A DNA stretch of 64,000 bases from DTU089 sp964421815 (GTDB taxonomy: Bacteria; Bacillota; Clostridia; Oscillospirales; Acutalibacteraceae), in assembly GCA_964421815.1 (NCBI GenBank), contig CAYQYT010000003.1:62001-126000 (forward strand), read 5' to 3'. The notes beneath the pieces are model-generated. The model was given only the letters and a program-made list of their open reading frames with translations, was not told where the DNA came from and searched no databases. Position 1 is the stretch's first letter. Each line of letters starts with the position of its first letter. The translations under genes and the position numbers were made by a program. This document shows positions 33,751 to 42,881 of the stretch, piece after piece.

Positions 33751-35259
33751 ATGGCAGAAAAAATCAAATACTTTTGTAACGGTCAGTTCAGAGAATCCAA
33801 AACTGATGTTTGGTATGACCTTCACAATCCCAGTACGGGCGAAATAACAGGTCAGGCACCTTGTTGCACAAATGAGGAAGTTCTTGAAGCAGTTGAAGCC
33901 GCAAAAGCCGCTTACCCCGGTTGGAGCTCAACTCCCGCTGTTAAGAGATCACAGATTCTTTACAATGTTCGCGACCTTCTCATTAAGCACATGGATGAAC
34001 TTACAACTCTTGTTGCCGAAGAAAACGGCAAGGTCTGGAGCGAAGCCGAAGGTGACGTACTCAAAGCAAAAGAAGGTACGGAACTTGCCACTCAGGTTCC
34101 CTCACTTATGATGGGTGAAAGTTTTATGGATGCTTCCAAGGGTTTTGACACCGTTTTGTACCGTGAATCCATGGGTGTTTTTGCAGGTATCGTTCCCGTT
34201 AACTTCCCCGCTATGATTCCTTTCGGTTGGATGGTTCCCACCTGTGTTGCATGCGGTAACACAATTGTTCTCAAAGCCGCATCACTCACACCCAAAACCG
34301 CATTGAGAATTGCCGAACTTTACAAAGAAGCAGGTATGCCCGACGGTGTTGTTAACGTTGTGACATGTTCAAGAAATGAAATCAACACCCTCCTTGATCA
34401 TCCCGATATTAAGGGTATCACTTTCGTTGGTTCAACTCCTGTCGGCAAACTCATTTACGAAAGAGCCGCTAAAGCGGGTAAACGCGTTCAGGCTCTTTGC
34501 CAGGCTAAAAACCATGCTCTTGTTCTTGAAGATGCTCCCATCGAAAGAACGGTTGCAGGTATCATTAACTCCGCTTACGGTTGTGCCGGTCAGCGTTGTA
34601 TGGCTCTCTCCTGCTGTGTTGTTCAAGAGTCCATTGCAGACAAATTTGTTGCAGAACTTAAAAAACAAGCAATGAATATTAAGGTTGGTAAATCAGTTGA
34701 CAAGACTTCAAAACTCGGCCCGATTACATACAAAAAACATTATGACGAAGTTGTTGCCGACATTGAAAAAGGTGTTAAAGAGGGTGCAACCCTTGTTCTC
34801 GACGGCAGAAATCCCCAACTTCCCGATGAGATCAAAAACGGTTACTTTGTAGGTCCCACAATTTTTGACAATGTTACGGAAGATATGACAATCGGCAGGG
34901 ATGAGGTTTTCGGACCCGTTCTTTGCGTTAAGAGAGTTAAGGATTTCCACGAGGGAATCAAGGTTATGAACTCCAACCCCTATGCAAACGGCTCCGTTAT
35001 CTTCACACAGAACGGCCACTACGCAAGGGAATTTGCACGTCACACGGACGGCGGTATGGTTGGTGTTAACGTTGGTATCCCCGTTCCGATAGGTTTCTTC
35101 CCCTTCTCAGGTCACAAGGACTCTTTCTTCGGTGATTTACACTGCCTCGGCAAAGATGCATACCGTTTCTTTACGGAAAGCAAATGCGTAACAACCCGTT
35201 GGTTTGACGAGGACGAAATCAAAAAAACCGAGGTTTCAACCTGGGATGGCACCATCTGA
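33751..35259 (+). CDS. iolA: Methylmalonate/malonate-semialdehyde dehydrogenase (acylating)
   Basis: A 502-residue CoA-acylating aldehyde dehydrogenase that turns malonate semialdehyde into acetyl-CoA and CO2 with NAD. ALDH features are PVNFPAMIPFGWMVPTCVACGNTIVLKAA, FVGSTPVGKLIY, and the catalytic Cys in GCAGQRCMALS. The start at 33751 is chosen because AGAGGTAATT precedes it; an earlier in-frame start overlaps iolE and lacks a ribosome site. Its presence shows the pathway can run to acetyl-CoA rather than to a reduced propionate-type product. Confidence 0.94.
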   Translation: MAEKIKYFCNGQFRESKTDVWYDLHNPSTGEITGQAPCCTNEEVLEAVEAAKAAYPGWSSTPAVKRSQILYNVRDLLIKHMDELTTLVAEENGKVWSEAEGDVLKAKEGTELATQVPSLMMGESFMDASKGFDTVLYRESMGVFAGIVPVNFPAMIPFGWMVPTCVACGNTIVLKAASLTPKTALRIAELYKEAGMPDGVVNVVTCSRNEINTLLDHPDIKGITFVGSTPVGKLIYERAAKAGKRVQALCQAKNHALVLEDAPIERTVAGIINSAYGCAGQRCMALSCCVVQESIADKFVAELKKQAMNIKVGKSVDKTSKLGPITYKKHYDEVVADIEKGVKEGATLVLDGRNPQLPDEIKNGYFVGPTIFDNVTEDMTIGRDEVFGPVLCVKRVKDFHEGIKVMNSNPYANGSVIFTQNGHYAREFARHTDGGMVGVNVGIPVPIGFFPFSGHKDSFFGDLHCLGKDAYRFFTESKCVTTRWFDEDEIKKTEVSTWDGTI

Positions 35260-35292
35260 TTTATAAATCAAAATTGAAAGGACATAATAATC

Positions 35293-36306
35293 ATGCTTAA
35301 TATTGGTATTATCGGTGCGGGACGCATCGGCAAGGTACACCTTGAATCAATTTCATATCATGTAAAAAATGCAGTTGTAACTGCAATTGCAGACCCCTTT
35401 ATGAACGACGAAACAAAGGCTTTCTGTGAAAGTTTCGGCGTTGAAAAAATCTACACGGATTACAAGAAAATCATTGAGGACGAAACAATAGATGCAGTTC
35501 TTGTTTGTTCTTCAACCGATACTCACGCTTCCATTTCAATCGAAGCCATCAACGCAGGCAAGCACGTTTTCTGTGAAAAGCCCGTTGACCACTCCATTGC
35601 TAAAATTCAGGCAGTTGCAGACGCTCTTGCGGCACACCCCGAAGTTAAGTTCCAGGTTGGTTTCAACCGTCGTTTCGACCACAACTTTGCCGCAATCCGT
35701 AAGGCTTATGATGATGGCAGAATCGGTGACGCTCACATTCTCAAAATTACTTCCCGTGACCCCGAGCCCCCGAACCCTGCATACATTAAAGTATCGGGCG
35801 GTATATTCCTTGATATGACAATTCATGATTTTGATATGGCAACATTCCTTACAAACAGCGATGTTGAAGAAGTATATGTAAACTCCGCTGTACTTGTTGA
35901 CCCCGCTATCGGTGAACAGGGTGATGTTGACACAGCGATTATCACAATGAAAATGGCTAACGGTGCCCTTGCTGTTATCGACAACTCAAGACGTGCGGCA
36001 TACGGCTACGACCAGAGAGCAGAACTTTTCGGCTCTAAAGGTATGGTTGCAACCTCCAACGATACCCTTTCAAGTGCGGTTGTTGCAGATGCAAACGGTG
36101 TAACAGGCGAAAAGCCCCTTTTCTTCTTCCTTGAGAGATACATGAGCTCTTTCTCCGAAGAAATGAGACAATTTGTTGATGCCTGTGAAAACAACACAGA
36201 AGTTCCCGTTGGTATTCACGCAGGTATGCAGTCCGTTAAAATAGGTCTTGCCGCAAAACTCAGCGTTGCAGAGCATCGTCCCGTAAAACTTTCGGAGATT
36301 AAATAA
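35293..36306 (+). CDS. iolG: Inositol 2-dehydrogenase
   Basis: A 337-residue NAD-dependent Gfo/Idh/MocA oxidoreductase that oxidises myo-inositol to scyllo-inosose. The Rossmann motif GIIGAGRIGKVH, the catalytic lysine in FCEKPVD, FQVGFNRRFDHNFAAIRKAYDDGRIG, and GGIFLDMTIHDFDMATFL are characteristic. GAAAGGAC precedes the ATG. Position last of the canonical iol genes supports the assignment over other family members. Confidence 0.93.
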   Translation: MLNIGIIGAGRIGKVHLESISYHVKNAVVTAIADPFMNDETKAFCESFGVEKIYTDYKKIIEDETIDAVLVCSSTDTHASISIEAINAGKHVFCEKPVDHSIAKIQAVADALAAHPEVKFQVGFNRRFDHNFAAIRKAYDDGRIGDAHILKITSRDPEPPNPAYIKVSGGIFLDMTIHDFDMATFLTNSDVEEVYVNSAVLVDPAIGEQGDVDTAIITMKMANGALAVIDNSRRAAYGYDQRAELFGSKGMVATSNDTLSSAVVADANGVTGEKPLFFFLERYMSSFSEEMRQFVDACENNTEVPVGIHAGMQSVKIGLAAKLSVAEHRPVKLSEIK

Positions 36307-36308
36307 GA

Positions 36309-37889
36309 ATGTCAGAAAAGAACTATGATATTATAGTTATCGGTGCAGGTTGCGGCGGTTTAACCGCCGCAGCTTGTGCCGCAAAAGAAGGAAAAAAAGT
36401 CCTTCTGCTCGAACGGCACAATACCCCCGGCGGATTTGCTTCAAGTTTTGTCCGCGGGAGATTTGAATTTGATGTTTCTTTGCATCAACTCTGCGGTTTC
36501 GGTAAATCTGCAGGGTTGGGTGAGGTGCGTCAAATTTTTGAATATTTGGGAATAAGTGATAAAATCAAATGGACCGATATCCCCTCCGCTTACAGGCTTA
36601 TTACCAAAACCTCGGACGGCTCGGAAATTGATGTTACAATGCCCTTCGGTGTAAAAAATTACATTGAAGCCATGGAACATTATGTTCCGGGCAGTAAGCA
36701 GTCCATGGTAAAACTTTTTGATTTAGCAGAAGAAATCGTAAATTCGAGCAAATCCATTACTTCCGGCGGATCCCAAAAAGGCTTGAAATTTCTATATAAA
36801 AGTTTAAAGGAGCACGGCAATTTTATAAGAACCGCTCCCTATTCGGTAAATAAGGTTTTGGATGCCTTAAAGGTTCCGAAAAAGGCTCAGGATATTTTCA
36901 CGGCTTATTGGATGTATCTTGGTGTTGACTGTGACAGACTGAGTTTTGTTCACTATATATCAATGGTGTATTCATACCTTACTTTCGGCTCGGTCGTCCC
37001 CAAAATGAGAAGCCACGAAATGAGTATGGCACTTGCGGGTTCAATTGAGGATAACGGTGGTGAAATCCGCTATAATTCCCATGTATCCCGAATTCTCTTT
37101 AAAGACGGACATGCATCGGGTGTTATTTTAAAAAACGGCGAAAAAATTGAGTGTAACCACATAATCTGCACCTGTTCCCCCACCACCGCCTACGGAAAAC
37201 TCATTAAGGCAAAGGATGTGCCCGAAAGCGCATTGAAACGTACCAATGCACGTTCTTTCGGTATGAGGGGGGCTTGTCTGTATTTGGGCTTAAACCGTGC
37301 CCCCGCCGATTTAGGCATCACAGAACACTCATATTTCATTACCGATACTGCAAACACGGTCAATCAGTATAATTTAATGAAATCCATTGAAACAAACAAT
37401 GCTCAGGCTGCAGTTTGTTTGAATATTGCGGATCCAAATGCATCCCCCGCAGGTACTACCCTGCTTTCTATTACAACTCTTTACAGCGACAACTGTTGGG
37501 CAAATGTTAATCCCGAAAACTATTTTGATGAAAAGGATATGCTTGCCGCCCGACTAATTGCTAATTTTGAAAACTCAACCGGCATTATTATCCACAATTC
37601 CATTGAAGAATTAGAGATTGCAACTCCCGTTACATTTGCCCGATACACCTATGCTCCCCAAGGTACCGTTTACGGCTACTACGGCGATGATTGGGACGGC
37701 ATAATTCCGAGAATCATGACGGAAGCCGCTGATTGCGACACCAAAGGTTTGCGTTTTTGCGGTGGATGGGGTGCGCAACTTTCAGGTATGAGTTCTGCAA
37801 TAGCATCCGGAAGAAATGCCGCATTTGCCACCATGGGAGATATTAAAGAAGAAAATTTGGGAGGTATGACTGATGAAAGAAAAAATTAA
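36309..37889 (+). CDS. CrtI/phytoene-dehydrogenase-like FAD oxidoreductase
   Basis: A 526-residue flavoprotein. The FAD/NAD dinucleotide motif IIVIGAGCGGLTAAACAAKEGKKVLLLERHNTPGGFASSF opens it, and FCGGWGAQLSGMSSAIASGRNAA near the C-terminus is the second FAD contact. The overall layout fits the carotenoid-desaturase/retinol-saturase-like group, whose bacterial members have many substrates. It starts 2 bases after iolG with GGAG upstream and overlaps the following reductase gene by 17 bases, so it is part of the iol transcript. No carotenoid genes are nearby. A role in oxidising or reducing an inositol-derived or co-fed cyclic compound is inferred only. Confidence 0.85.
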   Translation: MSEKNYDIIVIGAGCGGLTAAACAAKEGKKVLLLERHNTPGGFASSFVRGRFEFDVSLHQLCGFGKSAGLGEVRQIFEYLGISDKIKWTDIPSAYRLITKTSDGSEIDVTMPFGVKNYIEAMEHYVPGSKQSMVKLFDLAEEIVNSSKSITSGGSQKGLKFLYKSLKEHGNFIRTAPYSVNKVLDALKVPKKAQDIFTAYWMYLGVDCDRLSFVHYISMVYSYLTFGSVVPKMRSHEMSMALAGSIEDNGGEIRYNSHVSRILFKDGHASGVILKNGEKIECNHIICTCSPTTAYGKLIKAKDVPESALKRTNARSFGMRGACLYLGLNRAPADLGITEHSYFITDTANTVNQYNLMKSIETNNAQAAVCLNIADPNASPAGTTLLSITTLYSDNCWANVNPENYFDEKDMLAARLIANFENSTGIIIHNSIEELEIATPVTFARYTYAPQGTVYGYYGDDWDGIIPRIMTEAADCDTKGLRFCGGWGAQLSGMSSAIASGRNAAFATMGDIKEENLGGMTDERKN

Positions 37890-39075
37890 AGTCGAATCCT
37901 CTTTTAGAGATATAAAGAATTTCATAAATATTCCCTCATATAGAAAGGGTGTTATTGAGGAAGCACCGGAAAATCCCATAAATGCGAACTTTGCGGTTAA
38001 CTCCGCCGCTAACTTTCTCCATCCCACTACACAGTATTTAAAAGTCAAGCAGGTTGCGGAGGTTTCAAAGGACACCCGCGCCTATGTTCTTGAACCGGAC
38101 ACAGCCCACGGAACTGCAAAACTTGCGTATTTCAGACCGGGACAGTATATAAGCATTACATTAAACATTGGTGCTGCTGTGGTTACAAGACCTTATACCA
38201 TTTGCTCCTCCCCCCTTCGTTCCCTTGAGGATGAATACGTAATAATAGTAAAAAAGGTTCCCCATGGTTTTGCTTCAGCACATATTTTTAACACTTGGAC
38301 AAAAGGAACTCAAATTATCGCATCTGCACCGAGAGGTAATTTGTATTATCAAAAACTTAGGGATTCAAAAAATATTATAGCTGTTTGCGACAACAACGGG
38401 ATATCTTCGTTCTTATCAATGGCTGAGGCAGTATCGGACGGCACACTTGATATTGATTTAACTTTGCTTTATTCTGCGCGAAAGAAAAATGAAACAATTA
38501 TGACGGAGCGTTTGTCTGAACTTTCGGAACAATCCGATAAATTCCGCGTAATATATGTACTCAGTGATGAGCGTGGAGAGAAGTGTGAGCGGGGATTTGT
38601 TACAAAAACGCTTATCGAAAAATATGCTCCCGGTTCGAAGTTCAGTATCTTTGTTTGCGGTTCAACAACGCTTTTTAACAGAATTACTCCACAGATAGCC
38701 GAATTAAAACTTGAAAAGAAATACATCCGTTTCGGTCTAAGCGGACAAATTGTAAATCCTGCAAGTTTGCCGGATTTTCCGAAAGATGCAATCGGAAAAA
38801 CATATACTTGCAAGGTTATACAGGGCGGAAAACACATTGCAACTGTTCCCTGTTCAACGGAAGAATCTCTTTTGGTTGCTTTGGAGCGTGAGGGAATAAA
38901 AGCCCCTTCATCCTGTCGCTCGGGTGAATGTGGTTTTTGCAGAGCAAAACTTACAAAGGGAAATGTTTTCATCCCCGACGGAATTGACTACCGACGTCTT
39001 GCGGATTCAAGCCACGGAATTATACATCCCTGCTGTTCCTATCCCATGAGTAACTTAACTTTGGTTATAAACTAA
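37873..39075 (+). CDS. Flavin oxidoreductase with NAD(P) domain and C-terminal 2Fe-2S ferredoxin domain
   Basis: A 400-residue ferredoxin-reductase-type electron carrier. After about 50 leading residues, the FAD domain has FRPGQYISITL and VTRPYTICSSP, and the NAD(P) domain has VKKVPHGFASAHIF and IFVCGSTTLF. The C-terminal plant-type ferredoxin domain has Cys348, Cys353, Cys356 and Cys387/388 (CRSGECGFC then HPCC). This is the layout of oxygenase reductases but in a strict-anaerobe-like setting. The 17-base overlap with the CrtI-like gene suggests the two act together, this protein passing electrons between NAD(P)H and the partner flavin. It closes the iol operon. Confidence 0.88.
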   Translation: MKEKIKVESSFRDIKNFINIPSYRKGVIEEAPENPINANFAVNSAANFLHPTTQYLKVKQVAEVSKDTRAYVLEPDTAHGTAKLAYFRPGQYISITLNIGAAVVTRPYTICSSPLRSLEDEYVIIVKKVPHGFASAHIFNTWTKGTQIIASAPRGNLYYQKLRDSKNIIAVCDNNGISSFLSMAEAVSDGTLDIDLTLLYSARKKNETIMTERLSELSEQSDKFRVIYVLSDERGEKCERGFVTKTLIEKYAPGSKFSIFVCGSTTLFNRITPQIAELKLEKKYIRFGLSGQIVNPASLPDFPKDAIGKTYTCKVIQGGKHIATVPCSTEESLLVALEREGIKAPSSCRSGECGFCRAKLTKGNVFIPDGIDYRRLADSSHGIIHPCCSYPMSNLTLVIN

Positions 39076-39087
39076 AAATGCAGTAAC

Positions 39088-39120
39088 AAAAAATGCACCC
39101 CCTGCGGAGTGCATTTTTTA
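39088..39120. terminator. Intrinsic terminator ending the inositol operon
   Basis: The stem AAAAATGCAC/GTGCATTTTT with loop CCCCTGCGGA and a flanking T-run on each strand. It serves both the operon and the convergent two-TM protein gene. Confidence 0.85.
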
Positions 39121-39132
39121 ATTTATTGACTC

Positions 39133-39558
39133 TTATTTAAAATCATCAAAACCGTCGTCCGACACTTTTTCAGGTTTTTGAACCTTTTTAGTAACAACAA
39201 GGGGTTCTTCCGGATTCAACGGAATGTTCAAAGTGTTTTCTTGATTTTTTTCTTCAGCATTATTTTCAACGGAAACGGTGGCATCAGATGTTTCGCCCGC
39301 GTTATTTGATAGTTTATATGCAATTGCGGCATTCTGCATTTTGATTTCATCCAAAGCGGAGGCCAATTTATTATTCATTTCTCTTACACTTGCTACTACA
39401 TATCCCAATATGGCGAATATAATAACCGCAAAAACAATAAGGTATGTACCCATTCCTGTTGTTGCATCAACAAAGAGCAACAGCAAAACCGCAGGTATAA
39501 CAAGGGTTATCAAAACAAACGCGATTAGAAAAATTATCTTTTTAACTGTTGTATTCAT
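39133..39558 (-). CDS. Small two-TM membrane protein of unknown function
   Basis: A 141-residue protein. The start at 39558 follows a perfect GGAGGT. Two membrane helices (about 6-28 and 35-56) are followed by a short coiled-coil-like stretch (REMNNKLASALDEIKMQNAAI) and an acidic, probably disordered tail ending KVSDDGFDDFK. No enzyme motif is seen. It starts 14 bases after the end of the IolE-like gene and is in the same transcript. Confidence 0.7.
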   Translation of the reverse strand: MNTTVKKIIFLIAFVLITLVIPAVLLLLFVDATTGMGTYLIVFAVIIFAILGYVVASVREMNNKLASALDEIKMQNAAIAYKLSNNAGETSDATVSVENNAEEKNQENTLNIPLNPEEPLVVTKKVQKPEKVSDDGFDDFK

Positions 39559-39571
39559 AAGTAACCTCCGA

Positions 39572-40348
39572 TTATTGATTTTCCTGTGCAATACGTTTGA
39601 GACCTTCAAAACCGATTTTTACCGAATCAAAAACATCATTGTCATAGCACAAATCCTGTTCGATTACAATATATTGAACACCGATTTCCTTACAAGTTCG
39701 GTAACAAGCACCCAAATCTATATTACCGGTACCACATTCCGCAAAGCGCTGCGCGTTGTTAACAATCCTCATATCCTTGAAATGACAGACTTCAACCCTG
39801 CCCTCAAGTTTTTTCAGATAATCTGCGGGGTTCACACCGCCCACCTGCATCCAATATGTATCGGGTACAAAATGAAGGATGTCCGCCGGTGTTTCCTCAA
39901 TAAGCCTTTCAAAAGTACGTTTGCCGTCATATACTTCAAACTCAAAAGCGTGGTTGTGATAACAAAGTTGTTTACCCTGTGCCTTCATGGCAGTACCGAT
40001 TTCATTACACTTTTGAATAAAACCTGTTACCCCCTCAAAAGATTCGTGAACATTGCCGGGCATACTGCCGATTCCGATATTATCACAATGTATGAGATTG
40101 TGCTCTTGAATAAGAGCATCCAAATCATTTTTCATTCTATTGTACGGTTTATGGGTTACGCAAACATCCATTGAATATTTATCCACAATTTCTGCAACCT
40201 TTTCGGGATGAATATCACCTATTCCGGAAATTTGAATAATGTTACAGCCGATGCTGTCAAGAAAATTCAATGTTGTATCAAAATCCTCGGCAGTTTTACA
40301 TTTATCGCGCAAAGTATATAACTGCACACCTAATTTTATATCGCTCAT
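39572..40348 (-). CDS. Sugar phosphate isomerase/epimerase, IolE/IolI-like TIM barrel
   Basis: A 258-residue AP-endonuclease-2-type TIM barrel. It starts IKLGVQLYTLRDKC. YHNHAFEF, FVPDTYWMQVGG, VCHFKDMR and YIVIEQD hold the usual metal-binding Glu, Asp and His residues. The start at 40348 follows GGGTGA. Such proteins include inosose isomerase (IolI), tagatose epimerases and ketosugar isomerases; the exact substrate is unknown. Its position next to the inositol operon, on the opposite strand with its own promoter, makes an inososes-related role plausible. Confidence 0.8.
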   Translation of the reverse strand: MSDIKLGVQLYTLRDKCKTAEDFDTTLNFLDSIGCNIIQISGIGDIHPEKVAEIVDKYSMDVCVTHKPYNRMKNDLDALIQEHNLIHCDNIGIGSMPGNVHESFEGVTGFIQKCNEIGTAMKAQGKQLCYHNHAFEFEVYDGKRTFERLIEETPADILHFVPDTYWMQVGGVNPADYLKKLEGRVEVCHFKDMRIVNNAQRFAECGTGNIDLGACYRTCKEIGVQYIVIEQDLCYDNDVFDSVKIGFEGLKRIAQENQ

Positions 40349-40379
40349 AGCATCACCCTTAAACATTTGTGATACTCTA

Positions 40380-40407
40380 ATTTTACCACACAATTCAAAA
40401 AAGTAAA
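40380..40407 (-). promoter_or_regulatory. Promoter of the IolE-like/two-TM gene pair
   Basis: On the minus strand TTTACT (40402-40407), a 16-base spacer and TAAAAT (40380-40385), about 32 bases before the start codon. Confidence 0.5.
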
Positions 40408-40522
40408 GTTTTTTTTGAAATTGTGCAATTTATTTATAAAATCACTTGATTTTTTTTAAAAAATAGTTAAAATATAATAATATGAAAAAAATAAGCACCT
40501 AAAATGTACAAAGGACAATCTT

Positions 40523-41407
40523 ATGGCTAAATATCTAATTGTAAATGCAGACGACTATGGAATGTGTAATGCGGCTAACGAAGCAGTGGAAGAACTGTTC
40601 ATAGGCGGATGGTTAAAATCTTCCACTATTATGATGCCCTGTCCGGCTGCCGAACACGCCGTTAAATTTTCTATTGATCACCCGGAATATGCAATAGGAA
40701 TACATACAACCCTTACAAGTGAATGGAAAAAATACCGTTGGAAACCTTTAACCGATGGCAAATCCCTTATTGATGAAGATGGATTTATGTGGCGTGAAAG
40801 TGATTTGGTTGAAAAGAACGCAACTCTTTCCGATATAGAAAAAGAAGTACGTGCTCAAATTGACCTTGCACACAACATGGGTATGAAGCCCTCACACATT
40901 GATAATCACATGGGTTCTCTTTACGGCCATTATACAGGAAGATTCTCCCTTTCTAAACTTGCTTTAAAAATTTGCGGAAGTTACGGCTATGCTTACCGAC
41001 TTTATACCAAGGCAGATAAAAGAATTTGTCCCGAATGTGTTCCCTACGTTCTCTTTTCTGCCGTTACATTACTCTCGAAAATCTGGGGCAAAAAATACAA
41101 TGTTATTATACCGGATTATCTTCTCTTCCCGATTTGGAATGACGATATGCGTGTAAGTTATGAGGTTTACCGGGATACAATCCTCAAAATCTGGACCGAT
41201 ATTCCCGAAGACGGGGTTACGGAAACCTTTGTTCACCCGTCTGTCGAATGTGATGAAATCAAAGGTATCACAGGCCGTTGGAAAGACAGAGTTTGGGAAT
41301 ATAAACTTATGAAAGACCCCTATGTTCATCAATATCTCAAAGACCACGATGTTGAGCTTATCAATTACAGGGATTTAATTAAAATGAAGGGCGGCAAAGC
41401 CAAATAA
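40523..41407 (+). CDS. ChbG/HpnK-type carbohydrate deacetylase (YdjC family)
   Basis: A 294-residue protein of the YdjC family, which removes acetyl groups from chito-oligosaccharides or related glycans in a metal-dependent reaction. IVNADDYGMCNAANEAV holds the Asp pair, IGIHTTLTSEW and SHIDNHMGSL hold metal-binding His residues, and TFVHPSV the distal His. Without a signal peptide, it should act on imported sugars in the cytosol. AAAGGAC precedes the ATG. It stands alone between two terminators. Confidence 0.87.
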   Translation: MAKYLIVNADDYGMCNAANEAVEELFIGGWLKSSTIMMPCPAAEHAVKFSIDHPEYAIGIHTTLTSEWKKYRWKPLTDGKSLIDEDGFMWRESDLVEKNATLSDIEKEVRAQIDLAHNMGMKPSHIDNHMGSLYGHYTGRFSLSKLALKICGSYGYAYRLYTKADKRICPECVPYVLFSAVTLLSKIWGKKYNVIIPDYLLFPIWNDDMRVSYEVYRDTILKIWTDIPEDGVTETFVHPSVECDEIKGITGRWKDRVWEYKLMKDPYVHQYLKDHDVELINYRDLIKMKGGKAK

Positions 41408-41416
41408 TAATTACAG

Positions 41417-41453
41417 GAATACTCGTAAATTTTTTGCGGGTATTCTTTTTATT
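41417..41453 (+). terminator. Intrinsic terminator after the deacetylase gene
   Basis: The stem GAATACTCG/CGGGTATTC (one wobble pair) followed by TTTTTATTTAT. Confidence 0.85.
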
Positions 41454-41478
41454 TATACCATAATATTACTGAAAACTA

Positions 41479-41507
41479 TTGAATTTTTTAATTTTTGTGG
41501 TATTATA
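41479..41507 (+). promoter_or_regulatory. Promoter of the pheST T-box transcript
   Basis: TTGAAT (41479-41484) followed by TATTAT or ATTATA around 41501-41507, at a spacing of 16-17 bases. Transcription would begin near 41515, just ahead of the T-box stem I. Confidence 0.6.
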
Positions 41508-41518
41508 TTATAAATGCG

Positions 41519-41745
41519 TAGATCAAGAGAGTAGGAGTTAATTAAGGTCACAGAGAGATGTACCAAGGTTGAGAGTACATTACCGGAGTTTTCTTTGAAG
41601 TTCACTTGTGAGCAGTGCGGTTGAAATCAGTAGGTCGCACCGGGTGTAACCGTTACATTACGGATGAGTGTTTGCTCTGATGCAAAAATTAAGGGTGGTA
41701 CCGCGGAGTTTATCTTCGTCCCTTTCGGGGCGGAGTTTTTATTTT
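41519..41745 (+). promoter_or_regulatory. T-box riboswitch, phenylalanine-specific
   Basis: The leader has GAGTAGG in stem I, then an apical-loop-like GGTTGAGAG. A specifier-loop-like GAAG-TTC-AC follows, with TTC (Phe) at 41601-41603. The hallmark T-box sequence AAGGGTGGTACCGCGG lies at 41691-41706. The terminator stem CTTCGTCCC/GGGGCGGAG (41714-41735) is followed by TTTTTATTTTTATT. Uncharged tRNA-Phe pairs with the specifier and the T-box bulge (UGGU), which favours the antiterminator and turns on pheS and pheT. Confidence 0.93.
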
Positions 41746-41804
41746 TATTCACCACCGCTAAATCTCGGTTAAATAATTTGAATATATTTGAAAGGATGAA
41801 AGAA

Positions 41805-42881
41805 ATGCTTCAAAAAGCACAACAGTTGAAGGAGCAATTCAGCGAAAAAGTTGCAAATACAGCAATTTCCGCCGAACTTGAACAGTTGAGAATCGAATTT
41901 CTCGGCAAAAAAGGTCCGATTTCTTCTTTAATGGGAGAGTTAAGAAACATTCCCAATGACAAAAAGAAAGAAGCGGGGCAGATTATCAATGATGTAAAAC
42001 AGTTTATTGAAACTGCCATTGCCCAAAAGAAAGCTGAACTTGCAGAACTTGAAGAAAAACGTCTTATTGACAGTGCGGAAGATTATGATGTTACTTTCCC
42101 CATTACAGAGGATACGGGCTCATACCACCCCATTACTCTCGTACAACGTGAGGTTGAGGACATTTTTGCGGGAATGGGTTTCTCCATTGAGGACTATGAT
42201 GAAATTGTTGACGACTACCATTGTTTTGAGGCTCTCAACATTCCCAAACACCACCCTGCCCGCGATATGCAGGATACATATTATTTAAGTACAAATCAGT
42301 TACTTAAAACCCACACTTCTGCCGCACAGAATGCCATACTCAAAAAATACACAAAGGAACTTGAAGCAAACAGACCCATTCGTGTTATTTTCCCCGGCAG
42401 ATGCTTCAGAAATGAAAAAATAGACGCCTGTCACGAAAACACATTCTTCCAGATGGAAGGTGTTATGGTTGACAAAGACATCTCCATTTCAAACCTTATT
42501 TATTTCATGAAAACAATGCTTTCGGAAGTGTTCCAGAGAGATATCACCGTAAGACTTCGTCCCGGCTTTTTCCCCTTTGTTGAACCCGGATTTGAACTTG
42601 ATATTCAGTGCCTTATTTGCGGCGGTGACGGTTGCCCCTCCTGTAAGGATTCAGGTTGGCTTGAACTTTGCCCCTGCGGTATGATTCATCCCAATGTGCT
42701 TACTGCGGCGGGACTTGACCCCGAAAAATACACGGGCTTTGCTTTCGGTCTCGGTCTTACAAGGCTTGCAATGATGAGATACGGAATAAAAGACATCCGT
42801 GTTTTCAACTCCTGCAACCTTAAAGCACTTTCGCAATTCCAGAACGCTACTTTCACGGAACCGGAAAAGGAGGTCAAATAA
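41805..42881 (+). CDS. pheS: Phenylalanyl-tRNA synthetase alpha subunit
   Basis: A 358-residue class II synthetase subunit forming an (alpha-beta)2 enzyme with PheT. The N-terminal coiled coil (about 1-90) binds tRNA. The catalytic core has HPARDMQDTYYL, TSAAQ, the motif 2 region VIFPGRCFRNEKIDACHENTFFQMEG and the motif 3 region GFAFGLGLTRLAMMRYGIKDIR. An unusual CLICGGDGCPSCKDSGWLELCPCG stretch holds Cys pairs that may bind zinc. The start at 41805 is chosen because AAAGG lies 9 bases before it; an ATG at 41796 abuts the same ribosome site, and upstream frame belongs to the T-box terminator. Confidence 0.96.
   Translation: MLQKAQQLKEQFSEKVANTAISAELEQLRIEFLGKKGPISSLMGELRNIPNDKKKEAGQIINDVKQFIETAIAQKKAELAELEEKRLIDSAEDYDVTFPITEDTGSYHPITLVQREVEDIFAGMGFSIEDYDEIVDDYHCFEALNIPKHHPARDMQDTYYLSTNQLLKTHTSAAQNAILKKYTKELEANRPIRVIFPGRCFRNEKIDACHENTFFQMEGVMVDKDISISNLIYFMKTMLSEVFQRDITVRLRPGFFPFVEPGFELDIQCLICGGDGCPSCKDSGWLELCPCGMIHPNVLTAAGLDPEKYTGFAFGLGLTRLAMMRYGIKDIRVFNSCNLKALSQFQNATFTEPEKEVK

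Noticed and set aside
41681..41745. Phe T-box as a novel system
   Set aside because: It is a well-known control element for pheST in Firmicutes; listed as a feature only.
41664..41804. In-frame extension of pheS into the leader
   Set aside because: The stretch encodes the T-box antiterminator/terminator RNA, not protein.
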